In this document: piece by piece, positions 15,094 to 21,425 of the stretch
Layout of the letters: each line of letters opens with the position of its first letter
Numbering within the stretch: position 1 is the stretch's first letter
Origin: a virus
Length of the DNA stretch: 21,425 bases
Strand: one strand, 5' to 3'
IMG/VR virus record: IMGVR_UViG_3300029319_000605
Coordinates: 1 to 21,425 of that record
The notes under the pieces: generated by a model
What the model was told of the DNA's origin: nothing
What the model saw: the letters and a program-made list of their open reading frames with translations, nothing else
Databases searched by the model: none
Position numbers and translations under genes: made by a program

Positions 15094-17336
15094 TGGCAAA
15101 AGAAAAATTATCAGACGCAAATCTAATACAGTTAACAAGTAAACCCACTAGTTTAAAAACTAAAGCTAGGTTACCACACTTATTTGATTCTGACGATGTA
15201 GAACAAGATTCAACACAAGACCCTATTACACACAATGTAATGGATGCTGTTGAAGCTCTTAGAACAGATTTTAATAAGCTATATGATGATGTACACCACG
15301 TGTATAAAATGTTATATAATGCTTTTGGTACAGCAGAATCTGAAAATTGGGATAGTAGAGGTCCAACAGGTCCTCAAGGACCAGCAGGTCCTACAGGTCC
15401 TACAGGAGGAATTGGTCCTACAGGTTTAACAGGTTTAACCGGACCAACAGGTCCAGCCGGTCCTAAAGGTAGTACAGGTTCAGATGGTCCTACCGGACCT
15501 ACAGGTCCTACGGGTCCTGCCGGTGTTGCAGGTCCTAAAGGTAGTCCCGGTGCAACAGGAGGTACAGGTCCTACAGGTGCTCCCGGTCCTACAGGTCCTA
15601 CCGGACCCACTGGAAGTACTGGTCCTACAGGTCCTACTGGTAGTACAGGTCCCGAAGGTTTAGTATGGAGAAACGATTGGTCTAGTTCTACAAGTTATTC
15701 TGTAGATGATGCAGTTTATAATAAAGGTAGTTCTTGGATATGTGTAAAAGCTAATAGTAATTCAGAACCTAGTAGTAGCAATAATAGTTGGGCAGAATTA
15801 AGTGTTAAAGGTGACACCGGTCCAACTGGACCTACAGGTCCCACTGGTCCGACTGGTGGTATAGGTCCTACTGGACCAACAGGAGCCAAAGGTCCTACTG
15901 GTTTAACCGGTGCTGTTGGTCCTACCGGTCCAACAGGAGCAAAAGGTGATGACGGAGATATTGGTCCTACGGGTCCAACTGGTCCAACGGGTCCACAAGG
16001 TTTAAAAGGGAACACAGGTCCAACTGGAGCCACTGGTCCAGCAGGAGCTGATTCTACTGTTGCAGGACCAACCGGTCCTACTGGTGCACAAGGACCCAAA
16101 GGTAATACTGGTCCAACCGGAGCTAAAGGTCCGACAGGTCCAACGGGTCCAACAGGTCCAGCTTTTACATATGCAAATTTTACATCATCTCAGTTAGCAG
16201 GATTAACTGGTCCTACGGGACCAACCGGTCCGACAGGACCGACAGGACCTACAGGACCGACAGGTCCACAAGGATTAAAGGGTAATACTGGACCTACAGG
16301 TGCGGCAAGTACAGTTGCCGGTCCAACAGGACCTACTGGTCCAAAGGGAGATAAAGGCGATACAGGTGCTAAAGGTGCTACTGGTCCAACAGGACCAACT
16401 GGACCAACTGGTGCCGCTAGTACAGTAGCCGGACCGACTGGTCCAACTGGACCGACAGGACCTGCTGGACCCAAAGGCTCAACTGGTAGTACAGGACCTA
16501 CAGGACCTACTGGACCTGCATTCGTTTACGCAAATTTTACAGGACCTCAACTAGCAGGTCTTACAGGTCCAACTGGACCTACCGGACCTCAAGGTCCACA
16601 AGGAATTGCAGGACCTACAGGACCTGCCGGTGCTAAAGGAGCCACTGGCTCTACTGGACCAGCAGGACCTAAAGGAGCTACTGGAGGAACTGGACCTACT
16701 GGACCGACTGGACCCACCGGTCCTACCGGACCTGCATTTGTATATGCAAACTTTACTGGTCCACAATTAGCTGGACTAACAGGACCCACGGGTCCTACAG
16801 GACCAACGGGACCTACGGGACCCACTGGACCTAAAGGTGACAAAGGAAATACTGGTAACACAGGTGCAACAGGACCTGCAAGTACAGTAGCTGGACCTCC
16901 GGGACCAGCAGGACCTACTGGACCTACGGGACCTAAAGGAGATACAGGACCTACTGGAGCAAAAGGTAGTACTGGTGCAACTGGACCGGCAGGTGGAACA
17001 GGACCAGCAGGTGCAGATGGAGATGATGGTGGACCCGGACCTACAGGACCAGCAGGACCAGCAGGACCGAAAGGTGACACTGGACCTACCGGACCAGCCG
17101 GACCAAAAGGAAGTACTGGAAGTACAGGTGGTACCGGACCAGCAGGACCTCCGGGACCTCCCGGACCAACTGGTAGTACAGGGTCAGCAGGGTCAGCAGG
17201 ACCTCCCGGACCACCGGGACCAACTGGACCAGCAGGTAGTGGTAGCTTTACTGGTAAGCAATCATTTCTTATCAATACAAAAGGTAGCACAAAGTCAGTA
17301 GAAGTAACTAACGGATTAGTAACGGGGTTTAAATAA
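15093..17336 (+). CDS. Collagen-like fibre protein with chitin-binding-like module
   Basis: The 747-residue protein has a charged, helical N-terminal region (1-89) that may anchor it. Gly-X-Y collagen triplets, mainly GPT with GPK, GAK, GPA and GDT, then run from about 90 to 714. A non-collagen module at 190-238, with Trp192, Trp196, Tyr202, [14 protein letters not shown] and Trp233, resembles the small aromatic-rich CBM5/12-type chitin-binding fold found in phage fibres. Three interruptions of the type F-x-Y-A-N-F-T-x-x-Q-L-A-G-L and four STVAGP segments break the triplets. The last 33 residues are a small beta cap. Such proteins form trimeric fibres. Pro is mostly in the X position and Thr or Lys in Y, so Thr glycosylation or Lys/Pro hydroxylation is possible. 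It follows fibre B at TAATG. Confidence 0.93.
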   Translation: MAKEKLSDANLIQLTSKPTSLKTKARLPHLFDSDDVEQDSTQDPITHNVMDAVEALRTDFNKLYDDVHHVYKMLYNAFGTAESENWDSRGPTGPQGPAGPTGPTGGIGPTGLTGLTGPTGPAGPKGSTGSDGPTGPTGPTGPAGVAGPKGSPGATGGTGPTGAPGPTGPTGPTGSTGPTGPTGSTGPEGLVWRNDWSSSTSYSVDDAVYNKGSSWICVKANSNSEPSSSNNSWAELSVKGDTGPTGPTGPTGPTGGIGPTGPTGAKGPTGLTGAVGPTGPTGAKGDDGDIGPTGPTGPTGPQGLKGNTGPTGATGPAGADSTVAGPTGPTGAQGPKGNTGPTGAKGPTGPTGPTGPAFTYANFTSSQLAGLTGPTGPTGPTGPTGPTGPTGPQGLKGNTGPTGAASTVAGPTGPTGPKGDKGDTGAKGATGPTGPTGPTGAASTVAGPTGPTGPTGPAGPKGSTGSTGPTGPTGPAFVYANFTGPQLAGLTGPTGPTGPQGPQGIAGPTGPAGAKGATGSTGPAGPKGATGGTGPTGPTGPTGPTGPAFVYANFTGPQLAGLTGPTGPTGPTGPTGPTGPKGDKGNTGNTGATGPASTVAGPPGPAGPTGPTGPKGDTGPTGAKGSTGATGPAGGTGPAGADGDDGGPGPTGPAGPAGPKGDTGPTGPAGPKGSTGSTGGTGPAGPPGPPGPTGSTGSAGSAGPPGPPGPTGPAGSGSFTGKQSFLINTKGSTKSVEVTNGLVTGFK
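15360..17234 (+). repeat. Collagen-type Gly-X-Y coding repeat
   Basis: A 9-base period (commonly GGT CCT ACA or GGA CCT ACT, coding Gly-Pro-Thr) fills this part of the fibre gene, interrupted by the module at 15660-15806. Glycine is mostly GGT in the left half (to about 16200) and mostly GGA in the right half (after about 16430). This periodicity also creates long open frames on the other strand and in other frames that are not genes. Confidence 0.95.
16161..16784 (+). repeat. Three 51-base interruption units within the collagen gene
   Basis: Units at 16161-16211, 16518-16568 and 16734-16784 each encode A-F-[TV]-Y-A-N-F-T-x-x-Q-L-A-G-L-T-G. Units two and three encode the same 17 residues with several synonymous differences; unit one differs at three residues. 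They are non-collagen breaks in the triple helix, probably hinges or trimer-register sites. The protein is more conserved than the DNA, which points to selection. Confidence 0.9.
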
Positions 17337-17509
17337 TGTTAAAAGCAGAATTAGAAGCGTGGAAAAAGAATGCAGAAGATAAATGCAAAGAAGCCCACGA
17401 CTTATTAGATGGCAAAAACTTTGGTGATATAAAACTAGAAGATATGCAAAGCATTTGGAAAAAAATGAGGGAAATCTTAGGGTTAGAAATACCTAAAGAG
17501 GATGAGTAA
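17336..17509 (+). CDS. Very small helical protein, 57 aa
   Basis: The 57-codon frame starts at a TAATG overlap with the collagen-like gene and ends with a TAA that overlaps the next gene by 8 bases. The product is soluble, charged and helical ([20 protein letters not shown] at the start, then a second helix at about 33-48 around [11 protein letters not shown]) and has one Cys at 17. The coupling and the filled space between neighbours support a real gene. Such two-helix proteins are common in phage late regions; I cannot assign a function. Confidence 0.7.
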   Translation: MLKAELEAWKKNAEDKCKEAHDLLDGKNFGDIKLEDMQSIWKKMREILGLEIPKEDE

Positions 17510-17789
17510 ACTTGCGAGGTCGTACAAGATGGATAGGATTGATGATAACTTCAGTATCCATCTTAACATTAAGTGGCTCATTCAGTTGCTTATGCTTACA
17601 GGCACACTTGTCTATGCGTACGTTGGCATTACGACACAACTTAGTAATATTACAAGAGAACTTGAACTATTATCAGAAAGAGTTATTAAATTAGAGGCGA
17701 AGCACGAGGCAGAAATTAAAGAGATTGAGAAATGGTATAAACAATCACTTGAACTAAATCCTCTTAAATGGGGACGTAAAAATAAATAA
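17502..17789 (+). CDS. Single-span membrane protein with coiled coil; spanin- or holin-like candidate
   Basis: The 95-residue protein has a basic N-terminus (Lys3, Arg6, Lys9, Arg12), one membrane segment at about 25-44 and a coiled coil at about 46-80 (TRELELLSERVIKLEAKHEAEI), ending in a basic tail. With positive charges before the span, the coiled coil would face the periplasm, the layout of an inner-membrane spanin, though it is shorter than lambda Rz. The ATG at 17502 overlaps the previous gene; an ATG at 17529 (MDRIDDN), with GCGAGG upstream, is an alternative start. It lies about 1.2 kb upstream of the endolysin among other small membrane proteins, so a lysis role is likely but unproved. 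Confidence 0.68.
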   Translation: MSKLARSYKMDRIDDNFSIHLNIKWLIQLLMLTGTLVYAYVGITTQLSNITRELELLSERVIKLEAKHEAEIKEIEKWYKQSLELNPLKWGRKNK

Positions 17790-17800
17790 TCCGGGGAAAT

Positions 17801-18118
17801 ATGGACTTTTTAGCAGTATATTCAGAAGCAGGAATGATTGGCGTAGTCGGAGCTATGTTTGTCTATATGGTTTACAGTATGAACAAACGAGCTACTGAAC
17901 AGGCTCAAGCATTGGAAAATTTAAAAGTAGAAAATAAGGGTCAAAGCGAAACACTAGAAAATATGGAAGGAATGATTATCAAGCTAATAGGAAGATGGAA
18001 TCAGTCTGATGATAAACTTGATAGAAAGTTTGATGCTCTTACAAAAGAGATAAATGATTTAGATAATCAAGTGTCTCGTATAGATGGCTCATTAAGTAGA
18101 ATAAACGGGAAACACTAA
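17801..18118 (+). CDS. Single-span membrane protein with coiled coil; holin-like candidate
   Basis: The 105-residue protein has a membrane segment at about 9-27 (EAGMIGVVGAMFVYMVYSM) followed by Asn-Lys-Arg and a long coiled coil (about 31-100) that ends with SRIDGSLSRINGKH. Positive charges after the span suggest that the coiled coil is on the cytoplasmic side, opposite to the protein before it. GGGGAA lies just before the ATG, and the stop overlaps the next start (TAATG). It may be a holin or a partner of the previous protein; the sequence does not decide which. Confidence 0.68.
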   Translation: MDFLAVYSEAGMIGVVGAMFVYMVYSMNKRATEQAQALENLKVENKGQSETLENMEGMIIKLIGRWNQSDDKLDRKFDALTKEINDLDNQVSRIDGSLSRINGKH

Positions 18119-18426
18119 TGGCATCACCAGCGTGGCAACGAAAAGAAGGTAAGTCTCCTAGTGGAGGCTTAAATGCAAAAGGAAGAGCGAGTTATAAGGG
18201 TGGCACTCTTAAAGCTCCAGTAACACAAAAAAATCCAAAGGGTAAAGCTAAAGCTAGACGTAAGTCATTCTGTGCAAGAATGTGTGGAATGAAAAGGAGA
18301 CTTACTAGTGCTAAGACAGCTAGAGACCCAAACTCAAGAATTAATAAAGCATTACGTAAATGGAATTGTAATTGTGGTTCTAGGAAAAAAGCTAGTGCTG
18401 TAAGTAAAGCAAGGAAGTTAAGATGA
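18118..18426 (+). CDS. Basic Cys-containing protein, DUF6321-like
   Basis: The 102-residue protein is very rich in Lys and Arg. It contains the string SPSGGLNAKGRASYKGG (14-30), then RKSFCARMCGMKRRLTSAKTARDP (48-71) and RINKALRKWNCNCGS (74-88). This is the pattern I associate with DUF6321, a small family found in phages of aquatic bacteria with no known function. The four Cys (52, 56, 84, 86) could bind a metal. The strong positive charge suggests nucleic acid binding, for example in the virion or with packaged DNA. It starts at a TAATG overlap and ends at ATGA with the next gene. Confidence 0.82.
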   Translation: MASPAWQRKEGKSPSGGLNAKGRASYKGGTLKAPVTQKNPKGKAKARRKSFCARMCGMKRRLTSAKTARDPNSRINKALRKWNCNCGSRKKASAVSKARKLR

Positions 18427-18593
18427 CAAGAGCAGAAGCATTAAAGAAACTAAAAGGCTATAAGGGTGGTCTTATAAGTTGGGTTTTTGGAGGTAAAAGA
18501 TATTATGGTAAGAAGAAAGGTGAGACAGCTACTCACATTCTTGCTACAACTCATAACGGAAAAACCAAACGAATACCCAAAAAGAAAAAATAA
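18423..18593 (+). CDS. Very small basic protein, 56 aa
   Basis: This 56-codon frame starts at an ATGA overlap and ends at a TAATG overlap, filling the gap exactly. The product is strongly basic (start MTRAEALKKLKGYKGG, end KRIPKKKK) with a compact beta-like middle (LISWVFGGKRYYGKKKGE and THILATTHNGKTKRI). It may bind nucleic acid or pair with the basic protein before it. The family is not recognised. Confidence 0.72.
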   Translation: MTRAEALKKLKGYKGGLISWVFGGKRYYGKKKGETATHILATTHNGKTKRIPKKKK

Positions 18594-18736
18594 TGGATAG
18601 TTTAAAAGTTAGTGGAATAAGCACTAGTCTAGGTATAGTATATTATACTGATATTATATCTGGTATTCTTATGTGCATAATGTTTGCAATCAATATATAC
18701 TACTTAATATTAAAAATCAAAAATAAGGAGTCGTAA
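18593..18736 (+). CDS. 47-aa single-span membrane protein; holin candidate
   Basis: The 47-residue protein has a short polar N-terminus, one membrane segment at about 20-41 (Ile, Met, Leu, Phe and Tyr-rich) and a basic end (KIKNKES). This is the shape of a very small holin or lysis regulator with its N-terminus outside. It is linked by TAATG overlaps on both sides and is two genes before the endolysin. It is the smallest of the three membrane proteins in this cluster and lies closest to the endolysin. Confidence 0.68.
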   Translation: MDSLKVSGISTSLGIVYYTDIISGILMCIMFAINIYYLILKIKNKES

Positions 18737-18960
18737 TGGACATAAAAGGAATGATGTTAGAATTAGCTGAGAAACAAGCTGATGCTATGAAAGATAAAAT
18801 GATAGATGAATTAGGAAGCGAAGATATGGCTTCTAAAATTGCATCTGCCATCAATAAGAAAATTGACATACCATTTGTTTCTGAAGAAAAAGAACAAATA
18901 TTCTTTGAAAAGTGTGTTGATGTAGTAACTGACATTATTGAAGGAATGTTTAAAAAGTAA
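18736..18960 (+). CDS. Small helical hypothetical protein, 74 aa
   Basis: The protein is helical and fairly acidic, with many Met in the first 25 residues (MDIKGMMLELAEKQADAMKD) and a hydrophobic helix near the end (VVTDIIEGMF). It lacks a clear membrane segment. AAGGAG about seven bases before the ATG is a good ribosome binding site inside the preceding gene. Its stop is directly followed by the endolysin ATG, so the two are made together. The function is unknown. Confidence 0.75.
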   Translation: MDIKGMMLELAEKQADAMKDKMIDELGSEDMASKIASAINKKIDIPFVSEEKEQIFFEKCVDVVTDIIEGMFKK

Positions 18961-19437
18961 ATGGAATTTAAAGACGCAGTCAAAATTATCCTTAAACACG
19001 AAGGGGGATATGTTAATGACCCTGTTGACCCGGGAGGGGAAACTAATATGGGCATTAGTAAAAGAGCGTATCCCTATCTTAATATTAAGGAGTTAACAAA
19101 GAAAGATGCTGAGGATATATACTTTAAAGACTATTGGTTAAAAGCTAAAGTAAAAAAAATACCAGAAGAACTACGAATGATATACTTTGATATGGTAGTT
19201 AATATGGGTAAGTCTAGAGCTGTAAAAATACTGCAAAAGGCAATAAGTGCTAAAGGCGTAAAGACCACAGTTGATGGAGGTATAGGTCCACAGACAATTA
19301 GTAATTGTTTAAAATCTGGATTAGAACCAGATAGACTTAGAAGTTACAGAGTTAAGTACTATGCAGACTTAATAAATAGAAAACCTAAATTAGAAAAGTA
19401 TTGGTTTGGATGGTATCGAAGGGCGTTAGAGGTATAG
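18961..19437 (+). CDS. Endolysin, GH108-type muramidase
   Basis: The enzyme cuts the host peptidoglycan to release progeny. The 158-residue protein has the GH108 signature HEGGYVNDPVDPGGETNMGIS (13-33), where Glu14 is the expected catalytic residue. The C-terminal half carries the peptidoglycan-binding segment usual in this family (about 95-158: TVDGGIGPQTI and the LRSYRVKYY helix, ending in WFGWYRRALEV). The length is normal. There is no signal peptide, so it needs a holin, which fits the small membrane proteins just upstream. The ATG follows the previous stop without a gap. Confidence 0.94.
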   Translation: MEFKDAVKIILKHEGGYVNDPVDPGGETNMGISKRAYPYLNIKELTKKDAEDIYFKDYWLKAKVKKIPEELRMIYFDMVVNMGKSRAVKILQKAISAKGVKTTVDGGIGPQTISNCLKSGLEPDRLRSYRVKYYADLINRKPKLEKYWFGWYRRALEV

Positions 19438-19439
19438 AT

Positions 19440-19700
19440 ATGTTCAACAACCTTAACATTAAGGGCACTAAGAAGTGGCGTAAAAAGCCTGACGAGTGTG
19501 CTCACTGTAAGAGTAAAAATGTTACTGGTATAGAAATATTATGTGCGTATGAAGGACCCTTATTTTGGGAATGTGATGACTGTGGTGAACGAATGCTACG
19601 CTTTACAAAACAGACTACTGTAAAACATCTAAGAAAAACTGAAGATTTATTTATAGACCTTGAGGGGATGGAGAACATATGTCAACAACCACCAAATTAG
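19440..19700 (+). CDS. Small zinc-ribbon protein, 86 aa
   Basis: Two Cys pairs, C-x-x-C in ECAHCKSKN and C-x-x-C in WECDDCGERML, spaced about 23 residues apart, form a likely zinc ribbon. A polar C-terminal helix and an acidic end follow. I chose the ATG at 19440 because it lies just after the endolysin stop with TTAGAGG upstream; an in-frame ATG at 19401 would place the start inside the endolysin gene. Zinc ribbons bind nucleic acid or proteins. Its end overlaps the phosphoesterase gene by 22 bases, so the two may be made together. The role is unknown. Confidence 0.78.
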   Translation: MFNNLNIKGTKKWRKKPDECAHCKSKNVTGIEILCAYEGPLFWECDDCGERMLRFTKQTTVKHLRKTEDLFIDLEGMENICQQPPN

Positions 19701-20473
19701 ATAAAGGTGTAGTTAAACGTGGAATCGTTACACCAGATAAACATTTTCCGTTACACGACAAAAAAGCTATCGATGTGGTCTGCCAAGCGATTCGCATCAT
19801 TAAGCCAGACTTTTACGTTGACCTCGGAGATAGTGGAGAATTTAGTTCAGTATCACACTGGCAATGGAAGAAACGCAAACGTCCTCCGTTGGAGTATCAG
19901 TTGCCGAGAGTATATGAAGACATCGGAGCTGTTAATGAAGGTATGGATATTATTGATGAAGCCCTTGATAAGGTACGATGTAAAGAAAAACATTTCTGCG
20001 AAGGAAACCACGAACAATGGCTTAACTCCTTTGCTGAAGAAAACCCCTATCTACAAGGTCTTACGGTCCCAGACGCACTCTTACTTAAACAACGTGGTTT
20101 TGAATACTACCCAAACGGAAAGTACTTAAAGCTAGGTAGGCTATGGTACTACCACGGAAATCATTATGGAGGAGTTGCACACGCAAGGAACCACTTATTA
20201 AAACTGGGATGCAATGTAATCTATGGACATCATCACGATTTACAAATGCACAGCGTAACACATATAGACGGACCCAAGAGTGCTTGGAGTTTAGGATGTC
20301 TAAAGGATATGTCAGATGAAGCTAATGGATGGCTTGGTAATCGTAAAACAAATTGGGCACACGCTTTTGCTGTTGTTGATTATTTTGATGACGGAAACTT
20401 TACGGTGCATATCGTCAATATTATTGACGGGAGAACTTCCTTATGGGGGAAAGAATTAAATGCCAAAGTCTAA
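19679..20473 (+). CDS. Calcineurin-like metallophosphoesterase
   Basis: The 264-residue protein shows the metal-binding motifs of this superfamily in order: Asp20-x-His22 (PDKHFP), Gly50-Asp51 (LGDSGEF), Gly109-Asn110-His111 (EGNHEQW), His159 (YYHGNH) and GHHH at 183-186. Such enzymes use two metal ions to cut phosphoester bonds in nucleotides, nucleic acids or proteins. Between the second and third motifs is an insert (about 58-105) with Trp, Lys and Arg residues, which may set the substrate. GGAG lies before the ATG. The DNA is somewhat richer in G+C than its neighbours, which may mean separate origin. It sits after the lysis genes and before structural-like genes; the substrate cannot be told from the sequence. 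Confidence 0.93.
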   Translation: MSTTTKLDKGVVKRGIVTPDKHFPLHDKKAIDVVCQAIRIIKPDFYVDLGDSGEFSSVSHWQWKKRKRPPLEYQLPRVYEDIGAVNEGMDIIDEALDKVRCKEKHFCEGNHEQWLNSFAEENPYLQGLTVPDALLLKQRGFEYYPNGKYLKLGRLWYYHGNHYGGVAHARNHLLKLGCNVIYGHHHDLQMHSVTHIDGPKSAWSLGCLKDMSDEANGWLGNRKTNWAHAFAVVDYFDDGNFTVHIVNIIDGRTSLWGKELNAKV

Positions 20474-20729
20474 CTTTGAAATACCATCCTTTAATAGAGG
20501 AATAATGTCTAACCCAGAAGATGAAAGAGACATCCCTACAGATGCCGCATCTTATTCTTTAAATATAGACCCTACTGTTAATGGTCAATTAGCAGGTATA
20601 ACAAATGATAAAGCATTAAAACTTACAGGTTTTGATAACAGTGTTGTGTTAACTGATTGGGACCAAGGTTCTAGACACCAAACTCAAAATCCTGCACAAG
20701 AGTATCAAGCACCAACACCTAGCAATTAA
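20460..20729 (+). CDS. Hypothetical protein, 89 aa, possible virion component
   Basis: The N-terminal part reads FEIPSFNRGIMSNPEDERD then DAASYSLNIDP and GQLAGI, a pattern typical of the start of phage virion proteins (often larger tail proteins). The C-terminus is Gln and Pro-rich and ends shortly after, so this may be a short independent version or the split-off front of the large ORF that follows two bases later. It overlaps the phosphoesterase end by 14 bases. The function is inferred from pattern only. Confidence 0.65.
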   Translation: MPKSNFEIPSFNRGIMSNPEDERDIPTDAASYSLNIDPTVNGQLAGITNDKALKLTGFDNSVVLTDWDQGSRHQTQNPAQEYQAPTPSN

Positions 20730-20731
20730 TT

Positions 20732-21425
20732 ATGGCAATAGATACTAGCACTCCAAACAATAAACAGTATGCCACATTAACAGGTACATTTACAGGTACA
20801 GAAGATACTATATTCTGGATTAGAATGAATAATGATGATGGTACAGTTTTTAAATGGAAAACTAAACAAGGTAGTGGTGCTTGGAGTTCTGAAACTACAG
20901 TAAATGACCACTCTGCACAAACTGCTAAGTTGTTAACTTTAGGTATGTCAGTTACATTTACTAGGTCTAGCCTAGGAACTTATTTAGCTGGTGACAAGTG
21001 GGAGTTTACTGTATCTCCAGATTACAGATTAGCACCTAATGATACTAGTACTTCGTTTGATAGATTGATACCTATGGATAAGAGTGACGAACAACATTTA
21101 ATTGCAATAAACTCTAAGTCAGGAGAGACTGCATACATAGAAAATTATAACACAGACAGCCCTACAATAATACAAACGCAACCTATACCTGCAAAACCAA
21201 CTGGTTATGTTGATTATGTAGTTAATAATAAACTAGCTTATGTAGGAGTAGGTAAAGATAAAAGCTCACAGGTTGTTGGTTTTGTTAAAAACAATCAATG
21301 GGGTGTTTCTGATGCTGAAGAATTTGAAAGAATACAAGAAAAAAGTTATCAAACAGTATCAGTATCTTCTGTAAGTCATAAAGTATTTACTGATTCAGTA
21401 ATGTTACAAGGTGGAGCTGGTACTA
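20732..21425 (+). CDS. Large structural-like protein, partial at window edge
   Basis: An open frame runs from the ATG at 20732 through the right edge without a stop (231 codons seen). It follows the previous stop by two bases, and codon use matches the fibre genes. The product starts with a beta-rich domain (MAIDTSTPNNKQYATLTG, then TIFWIRMNNDDGTVFKWKTK and GDKWEFTVSPDYRL). After about residue 120 come short repeats such as HLIAINSKSGETAYIENYN and YVDYVVNNKLAYVGVGK, which suggest a beta-propeller or tail-surface protein. The true length and function lie outside the window. Confidence 0.8.
   Translation, partial: MAIDTSTPNNKQYATLTGTFTGTEDTIFWIRMNNDDGTVFKWKTKQGSGAWSSETTVNDHSAQTAKLLTLGMSVTFTRSSLGTYLAGDKWEFTVSPDYRLAPNDTSTSFDRLIPMDKSDEQHLIAINSKSGETAYIENYNTDSPTIIQTQPIPAKPTGYVDYVVNNKLAYVGVGKDKSSQVVGFVKNNQWGVSDAEEFERIQEKSYQTVSVSSVSHKVFTDSVMLQGGAGT

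Noticed and set aside
15360-17234. Repeat-rich tract that could be mistaken for a CRISPR array
   Set aside because: The period is 9 bases in frame with a protein, with no constant repeat and unique spacers.
15374-17290. Several long minus-strand open frames and other plus-strand frames over the collagen gene
   Set aside because: They are forced by the 9-base Gly-Pro-Thr repeat, which reads as Gly-Pro-Val on the other strand. They have no ribosome binding sites, and the plus-strand protein has a clear domain order.
17512-17694. 60-residue plus-strand frame overlapping the membrane protein at 17502
   Set aside because: It overlaps nearly fully with the 95-residue frame, which has a clear membrane segment plus coiled coil and ends before the next ribosome binding site.
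19719-20129. 136-residue plus-strand frame within the phosphoesterase gene
   Set aside because: The overlapping frame has the full set of metallophosphoesterase motifs; this one has no recognisable feature.
1-21425. Lysogeny genes, attachment sites, insertion sequences or host genes
   Set aside because: No integrase, recombinase, repressor, transposase, terminal inverted repeat or tRNA-derived site was seen.

Overview
The window is a stretch of the late (virion and lysis) region of a tailed double-stranded DNA bacteriophage. From position 941 to the right edge every credible gene is on the plus strand and tightly packed. Many stop and start codons overlap by one base (TAATG). The order is the classic one: nuclease-like protein, probable small terminase, large terminase, portal, scaffold, major capsid protein, neck proteins, fibres, lysis genes. 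The DNA is AT-rich with A/U-ending codons. I see no tail tube or tape-measure gene between the capsid and fibre genes, which fits a short-tailed (podovirus-like) virion, but the window ends before all tail genes are shown. There is no integrase, repressor, tRNA or host gene, so the host cannot be named. The gene content (2-oxoglutarate oxygenase, collagen-like fibre, DUF6321-like protein) resembles phages from aquatic environments; this is an inference.

Left edge (1-940): one minus-strand gene of unknown function with clearly higher GC than the rest, then a GC-rich non-coding stretch (about 385-530) with several possible hairpins, then a small doubtful plus-strand ORF. A leader with a weak promoter candidate and an A/T-only hairpin plus T-run precedes the main operon.

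Packaging and head (941-10866): a PD-(D/E)XK nuclease-like protein, a probable small terminase, a PKHD-type 2-oxoglutarate/Fe(II) oxygenase, large terminase, P22-type portal, scaffold, HK97-fold capsid protein (SU10/DUF5309-like), a strong UUCG-capped hairpin, then neck/adaptor proteins, one of which may be split in two.

Fibres (10866-17336): a small repetitive protein, a short fibre domain, and two large fibres that share the same first 15 residues although their DNA differs. A ParB-N-like protein and two small helical proteins lie between these two fibres. They are followed by a 747-residue collagen-like protein with an embedded chitin-binding-like module and three copies of a non-collagen interruption. 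The oxygenase and the collagen-like protein in one operon suggest a testable idea: the phage may hydroxylate its own fibre.

Lysis and beyond (17336-21425): a row of very small genes, several shorter than 60 codons, including three single-span membrane proteins (holin or spanin candidates). They are followed by a GH108 endolysin, a zinc-ribbon protein, a calcineurin-like metallophosphoesterase, and two unrecognised proteins, the last cut by the window edge.
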